From positions 1 to 32,032 of the forward strand of contig JBDTVS010000087.1 in NCBI GenBank assembly GCA_040007095.1: 32,032 nucleotides of DNA, read 5' to 3'. Under the pieces are notes generated by a model. It was not told where the DNA came from. It saw only the letters and a program-made list of their open reading frames with translations, and did no database searches. Each line of letters starts with the position of its first letter. Positions within the stretch are counted from its first letter, which is position 1. A program made the translations under genes and the position numbers. The DNA is from JBDTVS01 sp040007095 (GTDB lineage: Bacteria; Acidobacteriota; Vicinamibacteria; Vicinamibacterales; CAVVIG01). Of this stretch, positions 17,414 through 24,817 are shown one piece after another.

Positions 17414-17440
17414 GGGCCCGTTAGGGCCCTGGGGGCTAAC
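17414..17440. promoter_or_regulatory. Alternative hairpins in the leader of the cupin gene
   Basis: GGGCCC at 17414-17419 can pair with GGGCCC at 17424-17429 (loop GTTA). Alternatively GTTAG at 17420-17424 can pair with CTAAC at 17436-17440. The two structures are mutually exclusive. They lie 32-58 nt upstream of the cupin start on the minus strand, within the 234-bp gap between divergent genes. A regulatory switch is possible but unproven. Confidence 0.3.
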
Positions 17441-17616
17441 TGCAACGACATCATCACACATTGCCGCAAGGGGGCCGGCGCTCGCGGAGTTCCGACGCCT
17501 GGGTGACGGGACGGACGGGCTTGTTGCTGGCCGAAAGCATCGCGCAAGAGCGAAAAGTTGAAGCCGCCGCAGGTCGGCGCGTGACTTCGCGAAGGGAATA
17601 CGCTACCTTCCGGCAG

Positions 17617-19419
17617 ATGCGGTGTCTCGCAGCAGGGATGCGCGGCTTGATCGCCGCGTCGGCTTGGGTGTGCGCCGCAGCCTGTTCCAACCCATCCGCC
17701 GATCCGCGCTATTTCGGTTCGACCCAACCACCGGCCGGCCAGGTCCTTCGTTACATCACCGGCCCGGAGCCGGAATCGCTCGATCCTCAAATCGGCAGCG
17801 GGCAACCGGAGGCACGAATTTACATCGCGCTGTTCGACGGGCTGACCGAATACGATCCAAAAACCGGCGAAGCCGTGCCGTCACTGGCCGAGCGGTGGGA
17901 CATCGGCCCGGGCAATACCGAATTCACGTTCCATCTGCGTCCGGCCCGCTGGTCCGACGGCACGGCGATCACCGCCGGAGATGTCGTCTACAGTATTCAG
18001 CGTGGGTTGAGCCCCGCGTCCGCCGCACGGACTGCCTACATGGCGTACGACATCGCGTACGCGGAGGCCTTCAACAGCGGATCCGCCTTTGTCCGCGAGG
18101 CCGGGACCGGAGCGTTCCTGCCCGACCCCGACAATCCGGAGTGGCGCCTGGTCGTGCCGGGCGACGCGGGCGACCGCGAGAAGCTGCCGAAGGATGTCAA
18201 AGCGCGAATCGACGGAAAGGAGCTCGTGCGGGTCCGCGGGACAGATCTGGGTGTCGAGGCGATCGATGATCGCACCGTGCGATTCCGGCTGCAGCGGCCG
18301 GTCCCCTTCTTTCCGAAACTTGTCGCGCACCAGTTCTTCCGCCCCGTGCCGCGCGCGGCGATCGAGCGGTACGGTGACAGCTGGACGCGTCCTGGCCATC
18401 TGACGGCCAGCGGCGCGTTCACGCTCGAGGCGTGGAAGCCGTACGATCGGTTGACTCTCGTCCGGAACAAGACCTACTGGGACGCCGCGGCCGTCAAACT
18501 CGATCGCATCACGTTCTATCCGATCGAAGACATCACGACGATGATGAATCTGTACAAAGCGGGGGAGGTTGACGCAACCTTCAACCACACCGTGCCGGCG
18601 TCGTGGAACGATCGCATCCGCGGCCTCAAGGACTACATGAACGAGGCCGAGAATGCGACGGAGTTCTATTATTTCAACACCCTCCTGAAGCCGGTGAGCG
18701 ACGTTCGAGTGCGCAAGGCGCTCAACATGGCGATCGACAAGGTGGCGCTGGCGGAGTTCCGGAGAACCGCGACGCCGCTGACCGGGTTTATTCCGCACGG
18801 CATCTTTCCGGGCTACACCGAGGCGCAGGGCGATCCGTTCAATCCCGCGCAGGCGAAACAACTCCTCGTCCAGGCTGGATTCCGCAACGCCGCCGGCGAG
18901 TACGACCCGTCGACCTTTCCGGCGAGAGAGGTCGACATCAACTACAACACGAACGACAGCAACCGTCAGGTCGCCGAGTTCGTTCAGGCGCAGTGGAAGC
19001 AGCATCTCGGCATCACCGTGGCCCTCAAGAACAGCGAGTTCCGCACCTTTCTGGTCACCCGGGCGAGGAAGGACTACAAGGGGCTCGCGCGCGCGGGATG
19101 GATCGGCGATTACATCGATCCGTACACGTTCCTGGATCTCCTTTCGACCAACGGCGGCGAGAACGGCACCGGCTGGACGGATCCGCGCTACCTGGATCTC
19201 CTGCGTCAGGCGAATCGCGAGCTCGATCCGCAGAAGCGGTACCAGATACTTGGCCGCGCCGAAGCCCTGCTGCTCGAGGCGCAGCCGGTCCTGCCTCTGT
19301 ACACGCCCGCGACCAACTGGCTGAAAAAGCCGTACGTCAAGGGCATGTACGCCAACCCGCTCACGCTCCACCCCTGGAAATTCGTGTACATCGAGCACGA
19401 TTCGTCGAAGTGGGACTAA
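17617..19419 (+). CDS. Peptide ABC transporter substrate-binding lipoprotein (SBP family 5)
   Basis: This 600-residue protein is the extracytoplasmic binding component of an Opp/Dpp-like importer. A lipoprotein-type signal ends at AAACSNPSAD. The family start of the mature domain is RYITGPEPESLDPQI, followed by LAERWDIGPGNTEFTFHLRPARWSDG, the SBP_bac_5 signature region. The central KPYDRLTLVRNKTYWD and later VRKALNMAIDKVALAEF are also typical. The length fits OppA/DppA. The ATG at 17617 is preferred over the open frame from 17461 because the signal sequence begins there; a second in-frame ATG at 17638 is possible. It is the first gene of the operon 17617-23500. A 155-bp mobile element begins directly after its TAA stop. 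Substrates are presumably oligopeptides; specificity cannot be read from sequence. Confidence 0.92.
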   Translation: MRCLAAGMRGLIAASAWVCAAACSNPSADPRYFGSTQPPAGQVLRYITGPEPESLDPQIGSGQPEARIYIALFDGLTEYDPKTGEAVPSLAERWDIGPGNTEFTFHLRPARWSDGTAITAGDVVYSIQRGLSPASAARTAYMAYDIAYAEAFNSGSAFVREAGTGAFLPDPDNPEWRLVVPGDAGDREKLPKDVKARIDGKELVRVRGTDLGVEAIDDRTVRFRLQRPVPFFPKLVAHQFFRPVPRAAIERYGDSWTRPGHLTASGAFTLEAWKPYDRLTLVRNKTYWDAAAVKLDRITFYPIEDITTMMNLYKAGEVDATFNHTVPASWNDRIRGLKDYMNEAENATEFYYFNTLLKPVSDVRVRKALNMAIDKVALAEFRRTATPLTGFIPHGIFPGYTEAQGDPFNPAQAKQLLVQAGFRNAAGEYDPSTFPAREVDINYNTNDSNRQVAEFVQAQWKQHLGITVALKNSEFRTFLVTRARKDYKGLARAGWIGDYIDPYTFLDLLSTNGGENGTGWTDPRYLDLLRQANRELDPQKRYQILGRAEALLLEAQPVLPLYTPATNWLKKPYVKGMYANPLTLHPWKFVYIEHDSSKWD

Positions 19420-19420
19420 G

Positions 19421-19575
19421 GGCCTGTCCGGAAATAAGTGCGCCATTCTGGGTGTCGAGGCGCCCGGATCGCAAGGCGCGAGGAGGGAGCATGCCGGGCG
19501 CATGTGACAGACGAGCAACGCCGCGAGGCGGGATGCCTCGGCGGACAGAATGATGCACTTATTTCCGGACAGGCC
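19421..19575. mobile_element. MITE-like palindromic element with 5-bp target duplication
   Basis: The element is 155 bp long. Its ends, 19421-19441 and 19555-19575, are perfect 21-bp inverted repeats (outer bases GGCCTGTCCG). The similarity continues inward imperfectly (CATTCTG and GAGGC are shared), so the whole element can fold back on itself. It is flanked by CTAAG at 19416-19420 and 19576-19580, which looks like a 5-bp target-site duplication. It has no coding capacity. Removing the element and one CTAAG would leave only 9 bp between the binding-protein stop and the permease start, the spacing expected in this operon. It is therefore an insertion and not part of the ancestral operon. The transposase that would move it is not in the window. 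It could also be a REPIN-like repeat. Confidence 0.8.
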
Positions 19576-19588
19576 CTAAGCCGACCGC

Positions 19589-20506
19589 ATGCTTCGATTT
19601 GCGCTCCGTCGTCTGCTGGCCATGGTGCCGATGGTGCTGGTGGTTGTCTCGTTGACGTGGGGATTGATCCGGCTCGCGCCCGGCAGCTTCTACACCAGCG
19701 AGCGGCGGCTGCCGCCGGCGATCGAGCGCAACCTGCGCGAGAAGTACGGGCTCGATCGTCCATGGTATGTGCAATACGGGAGGATGCTCGCCAACACGGT
19801 GCGCGGCGATTTCGGTTCTTCGCTGAAATATCCGGGCGAGACCGTCAATCAGATTCTCGCCGACGCGGTGCCGGTCTCCGCCATGCTGGGACTGCTGTCG
19901 TATCTCCTGGCCCTCGTTGTCGGCGTCACGGCCGGCACGCTCGCGGCCCGGCGGCAGAATACCGCCGTCGATCACGCGTCGATGGCCGTCGCGCTCGTCG
20001 GTCTGTCGATGCCGAACTTCGTGCTCGGTCCGACGCTCGTGCTGTGGCTTGCGCTCAACTGGTTCTGGCTGCCGCCGGCACGGTGGGAGGGCTGGAGCGT
20101 CAACCTGGTTCTGCCCGTGTTGACGCTCTCCGCGGTGTACATGGCCTACATCGCGCGGCTGACGCGAGCCGGCATGCTGGAAGTGCTGCGATCGAACTAC
20201 ATCCGCACGGCGCGCGCGAAAGGGTTGCCTGAGCGCACCGTGCTGTTTCGCCACGCGCTGCGCGGCGGGCTGCTGCCGGTCGTGTCGTTCTCCGGCCCGG
20301 CGATTGCGCTGCTCCTGACCGGCACCGTGGTGGTGGAGCGGATCTTTGCTCTGCCTGGCCTCGGCAACTACTTCATCAACGCGAACCTGAATCGAGACGA
20401 GCCGCTCATCATCGGCATTGTCGCGTTCACGTCGATCATGGTGCTGTTCTTCAACCTGCTCGTGGATCTGGCGTACGGCCTCATCGATCCCCGAGTCCGT
20501 TACTAA
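19589..20506 (+). CDS. Peptide ABC transporter permease (OppB/DppB type)
   Basis: This 305-residue inner-membrane protein is the first permease of the importer. Residues 1-27 are the first membrane helix (LRRLLAMVPMVLVVVSLTWGLIRL) and PGSFYTSERRLPP follows. The conserved EAA-type coupling loop is RTARAKGLPERTVLFRHALR, which contacts the ATPases. The C-terminus (FNLLVDLAYGLIDPRVRY) is the family's characteristic ending. No clear Shine-Dalgarno precedes the ATG. In the original operon translation was probably coupled to the binding-protein gene, now 169 bp upstream because of the inserted element. The next permease gene starts 1 bp after the stop. Confidence 0.95.
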   Translation: MLRFALRRLLAMVPMVLVVVSLTWGLIRLAPGSFYTSERRLPPAIERNLREKYGLDRPWYVQYGRMLANTVRGDFGSSLKYPGETVNQILADAVPVSAMLGLLSYLLALVVGVTAGTLAARRQNTAVDHASMAVALVGLSMPNFVLGPTLVLWLALNWFWLPPARWEGWSVNLVLPVLTLSAVYMAYIARLTRAGMLEVLRSNYIRTARAKGLPERTVLFRHALRGGLLPVVSFSGPAIALLLTGTVVVERIFALPGLGNYFINANLNRDEPLIIGIVAFTSIMVLFFNLLVDLAYGLIDPRVRY

Positions 20507-20507
20507 C

Positions 20508-21467
20508 GTGACGACCGCCGGACGCCCCGACACCGCGTCGTCTTCGACCGAGCCGATAGCCGGCACGTCGCTCTGGAAGGATGCCTGGCGCCGGCTGCGC
20601 CGCAATCGCCTGGCGGTCGCCGGTCTGCTGGTCGTCGCGCTGGTGGTGATCGTCTCGCTGGCCGGCCCGCCGATCATCGAGACCGCAACTGGCTACACCT
20701 ACGACTACATTCCCGCCGACCGCGGCCTGGTTCGCGCCATGGCGCCGTTTACCGCGCCCGACGGCGCCTTCTCGTGGCTGCACCCGATGGGCACCGACGT
20801 CGCCGGCCGCGATCTCCTCGCGCGCGTCCTGCTCGGCGGACGGATCTCCATGATGGTCGGGCTGATCTCGACCCTCGTGTCACTGGTCATCGGCACGGCG
20901 TTCGGTGCGACGGCCGGCTATCTCGGCGGGCGGATTGACGAAGCGATGATGCGAGTCGTGGACGTTCTGTACTCCATCCCCTACATGATGCTCGTCATCG
21001 TCCTGCTCGCGCTCTTCGGCAGCCGCTCGCCGATCGGCCAACTGGTCCTGCTCTTCATTGCGCTCGGTTCGGTCTCGTGGCTGACGATGGCGCGCATCGT
21101 CCGGGGCCAGGTGATTTCGCTGAAGAGCCAGGAGTTCGTGCTGGCGGCGCGTGCGACCGGCCTGGCGCCGGCCACCATCATCGCGCGGCATCTCGTGCCC
21201 AATGCACTTGGACCGGTGATCGTCTACGCCACGCTGACGATTCCTTCCGTCATGCTCTCGGAAGCGTTCCTCTCGTTTCTTGGGCTCGGTGTGCAGGCGC
21301 CGCTCGCGTCGTGGGGTAGCCTGGCTGCCGACGGCGTGCAGAACATCGCCGTGTTCCCCTGGCAGCTGATCGCGCCGGGCGTGACGATGGCCCTGACGCT
21401 GCTCTCGTTGAACTTCGTCGGCGACGGCCTTCGCGACGCGCTCGATCCGCAGATGAGGAAGGGCTAG
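20508..21467 (+). CDS. Peptide ABC transporter permease (OppC/DppC type)
   Basis: This 319-residue permease has an N-terminal cytoplasmic segment, then SLWKDAWRRLRRNRLAVAGL, the OppC_N region, and TM1 (LLVVALVVIVSLAGP). The periplasmic segment HPMGTDVAGRDLLARVLLGGRISMMVG is the family signature. The EAA-like loop is VLAARATGLAPATIIARHLVPN. The start is GTG at 20508, one base after the OppB stop; a longer frame upstream overlaps OppB and is not expected. It pairs with the preceding permease to form the transmembrane channel. Confidence 0.93.
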   Translation: MTTAGRPDTASSSTEPIAGTSLWKDAWRRLRRNRLAVAGLLVVALVVIVSLAGPPIIETATGYTYDYIPADRGLVRAMAPFTAPDGAFSWLHPMGTDVAGRDLLARVLLGGRISMMVGLISTLVSLVIGTAFGATAGYLGGRIDEAMMRVVDVLYSIPYMMLVIVLLALFGSRSPIGQLVLLFIALGSVSWLTMARIVRGQVISLKSQEFVLAARATGLAPATIIARHLVPNALGPVIVYATLTIPSVMLSEAFLSFLGLGVQAPLASWGSLAADGVQNIAVFPWQLIAPGVTMALTLLSLNFVGDGLRDALDPQMRKG

Positions 21468-21473
21468 TCCCCA

Positions 21474-22481
21474 ATGCCGACGCCGCTGCTGTCGGTTCGC
21501 GATCTGCGGACCTATTTCGACGAGGATCACCGCGTCGTCCGGGCGGTCGATGATGTGAGCTTCGATCTCGGGAAGGGGGAGACGCTCGGCATCGTCGGCG
21601 AATCGGGATCGGGAAAGTCGGTGACGAGTCTGTCGATCATGCGCCTGGTGCCGGTGCCGCCTGGACGCATCGTCTCCGGGACGATCGCGCTCGACGGTCG
21701 CGATCTGCTGTCGATGCCGGAGGACGGGATGCGGCGATTGCGCGGGCGCCGCATCGCGATGATTTTTCAGGATCCGATGACGTCGCTCAACCCGTTCCTG
21801 CGAATCGGCGCGCAGTTGGGCGAAGTGACGCGCCTGCATCTCGGGCACACGAAGGCTCAGGCGCGAGACCACGCAGTGCACATGCTCGAGCAGGTCGGCA
21901 TTCCCGATGCGAGCCGCAGCGTGGACCGCTATCCCCACCAGTACTCAGGTGGCATGCGCCAGCGGGTCATGATTGCCATGGCCCTGTCGTGCCAGCCCGA
22001 GCTGCTCATCGCTGACGAGCCTACGACGGCGCTGGACGTGACGATCCAGGCACAAATCCTCGATCTGATCCGCCAGATGCGGCGGGACACCGGGACGAGC
22101 GTGATTCTGATCACGCACGACCTCGGCGTGGTAGCCGGGATGACCGACCGCGTTGTCGTGATGTACGCCGGCCGGGTGTTCGAAAGCGCGTCGACCCTCG
22201 ATCTGTTCGCGCGACCCGGCAATCCCTATACACGCGGACTGCTGCTGTCGGTGCCGAGCCCGACGCTCGAATTGGGTAAGGCGCTGTACCAGATTCCCGG
22301 CCTGCCGCCGGATGTCGCACATCTTCCGCCAGGCTGTCCGTTCGCGCCTCGATGCGAACGGGTCGAGGAGATCTGCCGGCGTCAGGCGCCGCCGTGGGTC
22401 GAAGTGGCGCCCGGCCACCACTCCCTCTGTCACTTCGCGCACGAAGTCCATGCGACGCCCCTGACGGGGGCTGCGGGATGA
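21474..22481 (+). CDS. Peptide ABC transporter ATPase (OppD/DppD type)
   Basis: This 335-residue ATP-binding subunit has Walker A GESGSGKS at residues 43-50, the signature YSGGMRQRVMIAMAL from 157 and Walker B LLIADEP with Asp181/Glu182. A His switch lies in LITHDLGVVAGM. The C-terminal oligopeptide-transporter extension includes the cysteine-bearing CPFAPRCERVEEICRR, which in Dpp/Opp-type ATPases can hold an Fe-S cluster. It starts 6 bp after OppC and its stop overlaps the next start (ATGA). It forms the ATPase pair with the following gene and powers import. Confidence 0.95.
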   Translation: MPTPLLSVRDLRTYFDEDHRVVRAVDDVSFDLGKGETLGIVGESGSGKSVTSLSIMRLVPVPPGRIVSGTIALDGRDLLSMPEDGMRRLRGRRIAMIFQDPMTSLNPFLRIGAQLGEVTRLHLGHTKAQARDHAVHMLEQVGIPDASRSVDRYPHQYSGGMRQRVMIAMALSCQPELLIADEPTTALDVTIQAQILDLIRQMRRDTGTSVILITHDLGVVAGMTDRVVVMYAGRVFESASTLDLFARPGNPYTRGLLLSVPSPTLELGKALYQIPGLPPDVAHLPPGCPFAPRCERVEEICRRQAPPWVEVAPGHHSLCHFAHEVHATPLTGAAG

Positions 22482-23500
22482 ACGCGCCGCTGGTCTCCGT
22501 CCGCGATTTGAAGGTGCATTTCGATGTCGGGCGCCGATCGCTGTTTGGCCGGGACTCGCACCGCGTCGTGAAGAGCGTGGACGGGGTCTCGTTCGATATC
22601 TACCCCGGCGAGACACTCGGGCTGGTCGGCGAATCCGGCTGCGGCAAGACAACGCTGGGAAGGGCGATGCTGCGGCTGGTGGAACCGACCGGCGGACGCG
22701 TGCTGATCAAGGGGCTGGACGTGACCGGACTGCGCGCGGGCGAGCTGCGGCGCGCGCGCCGCCACATGCAGATGATCTTCCAGGATCCGTACGCCTCGCT
22801 CGACCCCCGCATGACCGTCGGTCAGATCATCGCCGAGCCGATCGACACGTTCGACCTCGCCCGGGGCGCAGCGCGTCAGGCGCGGATTCGCGAGTTGATG
22901 GCCACCGTCGGACTGAGCGAGCGATTCATCAACCGCTATCCGCACGAGTTCTCGGGTGGACAACAGCAGCGCGTCGGCATTGCCCGCGCGCTGGCCGCCA
23001 GTCCGGATTTCATCGTCGCGGACGAGCCGATTTCGGCGCTCGATGTCTCCATTCAGGCACAGATCATCAACCTCATCGAGCGGCTGCAGCGCGAGCGGAA
23101 CCTCACCTACTTGTTCATTTCGCACGATCTGCGCGCCATCCGGCACACCTCGGATCGCATCGTCGTGATGTACCTCGGCCGGATCGTCGAGCAGGGCGAG
23201 GCGAAGCGGGTTTACGATCGCCCGCTCATGCCGTACACGAGGGCGCTGATTTCGGCCGTGCCGATTCCCGATCCGACCGTGGAAGGTCAGCGGCGGCGGA
23301 TCGTGCTGCAGGGCGATGTACCGTCGCCGATCGATCCACCGGCAGGCTGCCGGTTTCACACCAGGTGCCCCTACAAGGTGGACGCCTGCCAGCGGGTCGA
23401 GCCTCAGCTGGCCGAGATCGAGCCCGGCCACTTTGCCGCCTGCATCCGAATCAGTCCCGAGCAGCCGGACATCGATCGGGTGCACGGCGAGAACGCGTGA
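22478..23500 (+). CDS. Peptide ABC transporter ATPase (OppF/DppF type)
   Basis: This 340-residue ATPase has Walker A GESGCGKT at residues 51-58, the signature FSGGQQQRVGIARAL and Walker B DFIVADEPISALD. The D-loop ALDVS and switch FISHDLRAI follow. The C-terminal region has CRFHTRCPYKVDACQR, a cysteine-bearing tail like that of OppD. The ATG at 22478 overlaps the OppD stop and removes the 42-codon extension that would lie inside OppD. It is the last gene of the importer operon. All five components of an Opp/Dpp system are therefore present in one continuous block. Confidence 0.95.
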   Translation: MNAPLVSVRDLKVHFDVGRRSLFGRDSHRVVKSVDGVSFDIYPGETLGLVGESGCGKTTLGRAMLRLVEPTGGRVLIKGLDVTGLRAGELRRARRHMQMIFQDPYASLDPRMTVGQIIAEPIDTFDLARGAARQARIRELMATVGLSERFINRYPHEFSGGQQQRVGIARALAASPDFIVADEPISALDVSIQAQIINLIERLQRERNLTYLFISHDLRAIRHTSDRIVVMYLGRIVEQGEAKRVYDRPLMPYTRALISAVPIPDPTVEGQRRRIVLQGDVPSPIDPPAGCRFHTRCPYKVDACQRVEPQLAEIEPGHFAACIRISPEQPDIDRVHGENA

Positions 23501-23525
23501 CGGTAGTAGTCGTGACCTCGTCTGC

Positions 23526-23552
23526 GTGGTTGTAGGCTCCAAATGCAACCAC
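23526..23552. repeat. 7-bp inverted repeat after the transporter operon
   Basis: GTGGTTG (23526-23532) pairs with CAACCAC (23546-23552) across 13 nt, 25 bp after the OppF stop. No T-run follows, so a terminator role is doubtful. The sequence resembles part of the dispersed TTYGTGGTT-type repeat seen just downstream. Confidence 0.45.
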
Positions 23553-23601
23553 TAAAACACCGTTCGTTGGTACGTAGTGTCCGCCTTCAGCTGAAAAGCG
23601 C

Positions 23602-23703
23602 ACTTCTTCCTCGTGATCTTTGTGCCCTTTGTGGTTCATGATCGAATTTCTCAACGTGCTCTCAAGCCTGTCTCTCGTCCTGCTCTTTGTGGTTCATGGT
23701 CGC
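23602..23703. repeat. Two fragments of a dispersed TTTGTGGTTCATG repeat
   Basis: CTTTGTGGTTCATGATCG (23627-23644) and CTTTGTGGTTCATGGTCG (23685-23702) are near-identical direct repeats. The first sits in a longer stretch (23602-23640) with the progression CGTGATC-TTTGTGCCC-TTTGTGGTT. Read on the minus strand it gives MNHKGHKDHEE, a peptide string that appears as a spurious ORF in many bacterial genomes because the DNA repeat is dispersed. It is not a gene. The repeat lies between the transporter operon and the methyltransferase. Confidence 0.65.
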
Positions 23704-23732
23704 TCGAGTCGGCAACCTACTCAGGAATCGGT

Positions 23733-24437
23733 GTGAGCCCTTCAGACGAGCAACAGATTCGCGAGCAGATCGAATACTACCGGGCGCGCGCCGGCGAGTA
23801 CGACGAGTGGTTCCTGCGGCAGGGGCGCTACGACCGCGGCGGCGAGCATCGCGCCGCGTGGTTCGACGAAGTTGCGGTGGTCGAACGCGCGCTCGGCGAG
23901 GCGATTGAGGGCCGTCATGTTCTCGAACTGGCGTGCGGCACCGGGCTGTGGACACGTCATCTGGCCGCGGCCGATCGACGGGTGGTTGCCGTCGATGCGT
24001 CACCTGAAGTCATTGCCATCAATCGCGCTCGCGTCAATCCGGGCGTCGTACGTTACGTGATCGCAGACATCTTCGCGCTGCCCCTGGCGGGACGCTTCGA
24101 TACGGTCTTCTTCGGGTTCTGGCTGTCGCACGTGCCCGAGACGCACTTCAACCGCTTCTGGAGGTCGGTGCGGCGGCTGCTACGGCCGGGCGGGCGTGTC
24201 TTCCTCGTGGACAGCCTGCTCGAGCCGGAGTCCACCGCTCGCGACCACGATCGACTGAGTACCTCCGGCATTGTCCGGCGCAAGCTGAACGACGGGCGCC
24301 TGTTCGAAGTGGTCAAGCTGTTCCACGACCCGGCTGAGCTCGAACGACGGTTGAGCGATCTGGGCTGGACCGGCTGGATCCGATCCAGCGGTCGCTTTTT
24401 TCTCTACGGATCTCTGACGGCGAGCGGGGAGGTATAG
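23733..24437 (+). CDS. Class I SAM-dependent methyltransferase
   Basis: This 234-residue protein has a Rossmann-type methyltransferase core. Motif I is LELACGTG at 64-71, followed by VVAVDASPEVIAINRARVN for the acidic ribose-binding loop and DTVFFGFWLSHVPE for motif II. LLRPGGRVFLVDSL is the usual post-motif strand. The protein is close to the Methyltransf_11/25 type. The GTG at 23733 is preferred since AGGA ends 6 nt upstream and the frame before it encodes repeat DNA. The substrate is unknown. It probably belongs to its own transcription unit. Confidence 0.85.
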   Translation: MSPSDEQQIREQIEYYRARAGEYDEWFLRQGRYDRGGEHRAAWFDEVAVVERALGEAIEGRHVLELACGTGLWTRHLAAADRRVVAVDASPEVIAINRARVNPGVVRYVIADIFALPLAGRFDTVFFGFWLSHVPETHFNRFWRSVRRLLRPGGRVFLVDSLLEPESTARDHDRLSTSGIVRRKLNDGRLFEVVKLFHDPAELERRLSDLGWTGWIRSSGRFFLYGSLTASGEV

Positions 24438-24817
24438 CGGCCTGTCTTCACCACGCTGGCGCTGCTGGTATTGGCGACCGCGGTCGCGTATGCGCGGGGG
24501 AGGGTGGCTCCGATTCAGTCTCGAACAATGGCCTGACCTCAACCGTTCACCGTGCTGCGGCGCCGATGAGCCGGAAGGCGGCTTCTTCCCGCGCGCCCGT
24601 CGTACATCGTTGCTGGACAATTGTTCGGGACTGGCCGTCGCGTCGCGCTGAACGCCGGAGAGATCGTTTAGAATGGCGCGGCGGCCCAGAGCCGGCGCGT
24701 TCAGTGTCTGTTCACAACTGGCTGCGCCGATTGATCGAGTCGCAAGGAATTTTCCCGGCGCCTGTGCGTTGAGGACCCAGGGTCCCAAGCATGTAGTTCG
24801 ACTGTTAGGAGACTGAA
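24438..24817. other. 380-bp intergenic region
   Basis: No supported gene lies here. Directly after the methyltransferase stop the same frame stays open to a TGA at 24534 and encodes a hydrophobic, signal-peptide-like string (TTLALLVLATAVAYA). It has no proper start codon and may be a remnant or chance. A TAGAAT at 24669-24674 resembles a -10 box but has no suitable -35. AGGAG at 24807-24811 is the ribosome-binding site of the next gene. Confidence 0.5.

Noticed and set aside
17881..19518. 545-codon minus-strand frame opposite the binding protein
   Set aside because: Shadow frame; it also runs across the mobile element.
22430..23548. 372-codon minus-strand frame opposite OppF
   Set aside because: Shadow of a well-supported ATPase.
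23525..23703. CRISPR-like array
   Set aside because: Only two short repeat copies with unequal surroundings and no regular spacing.
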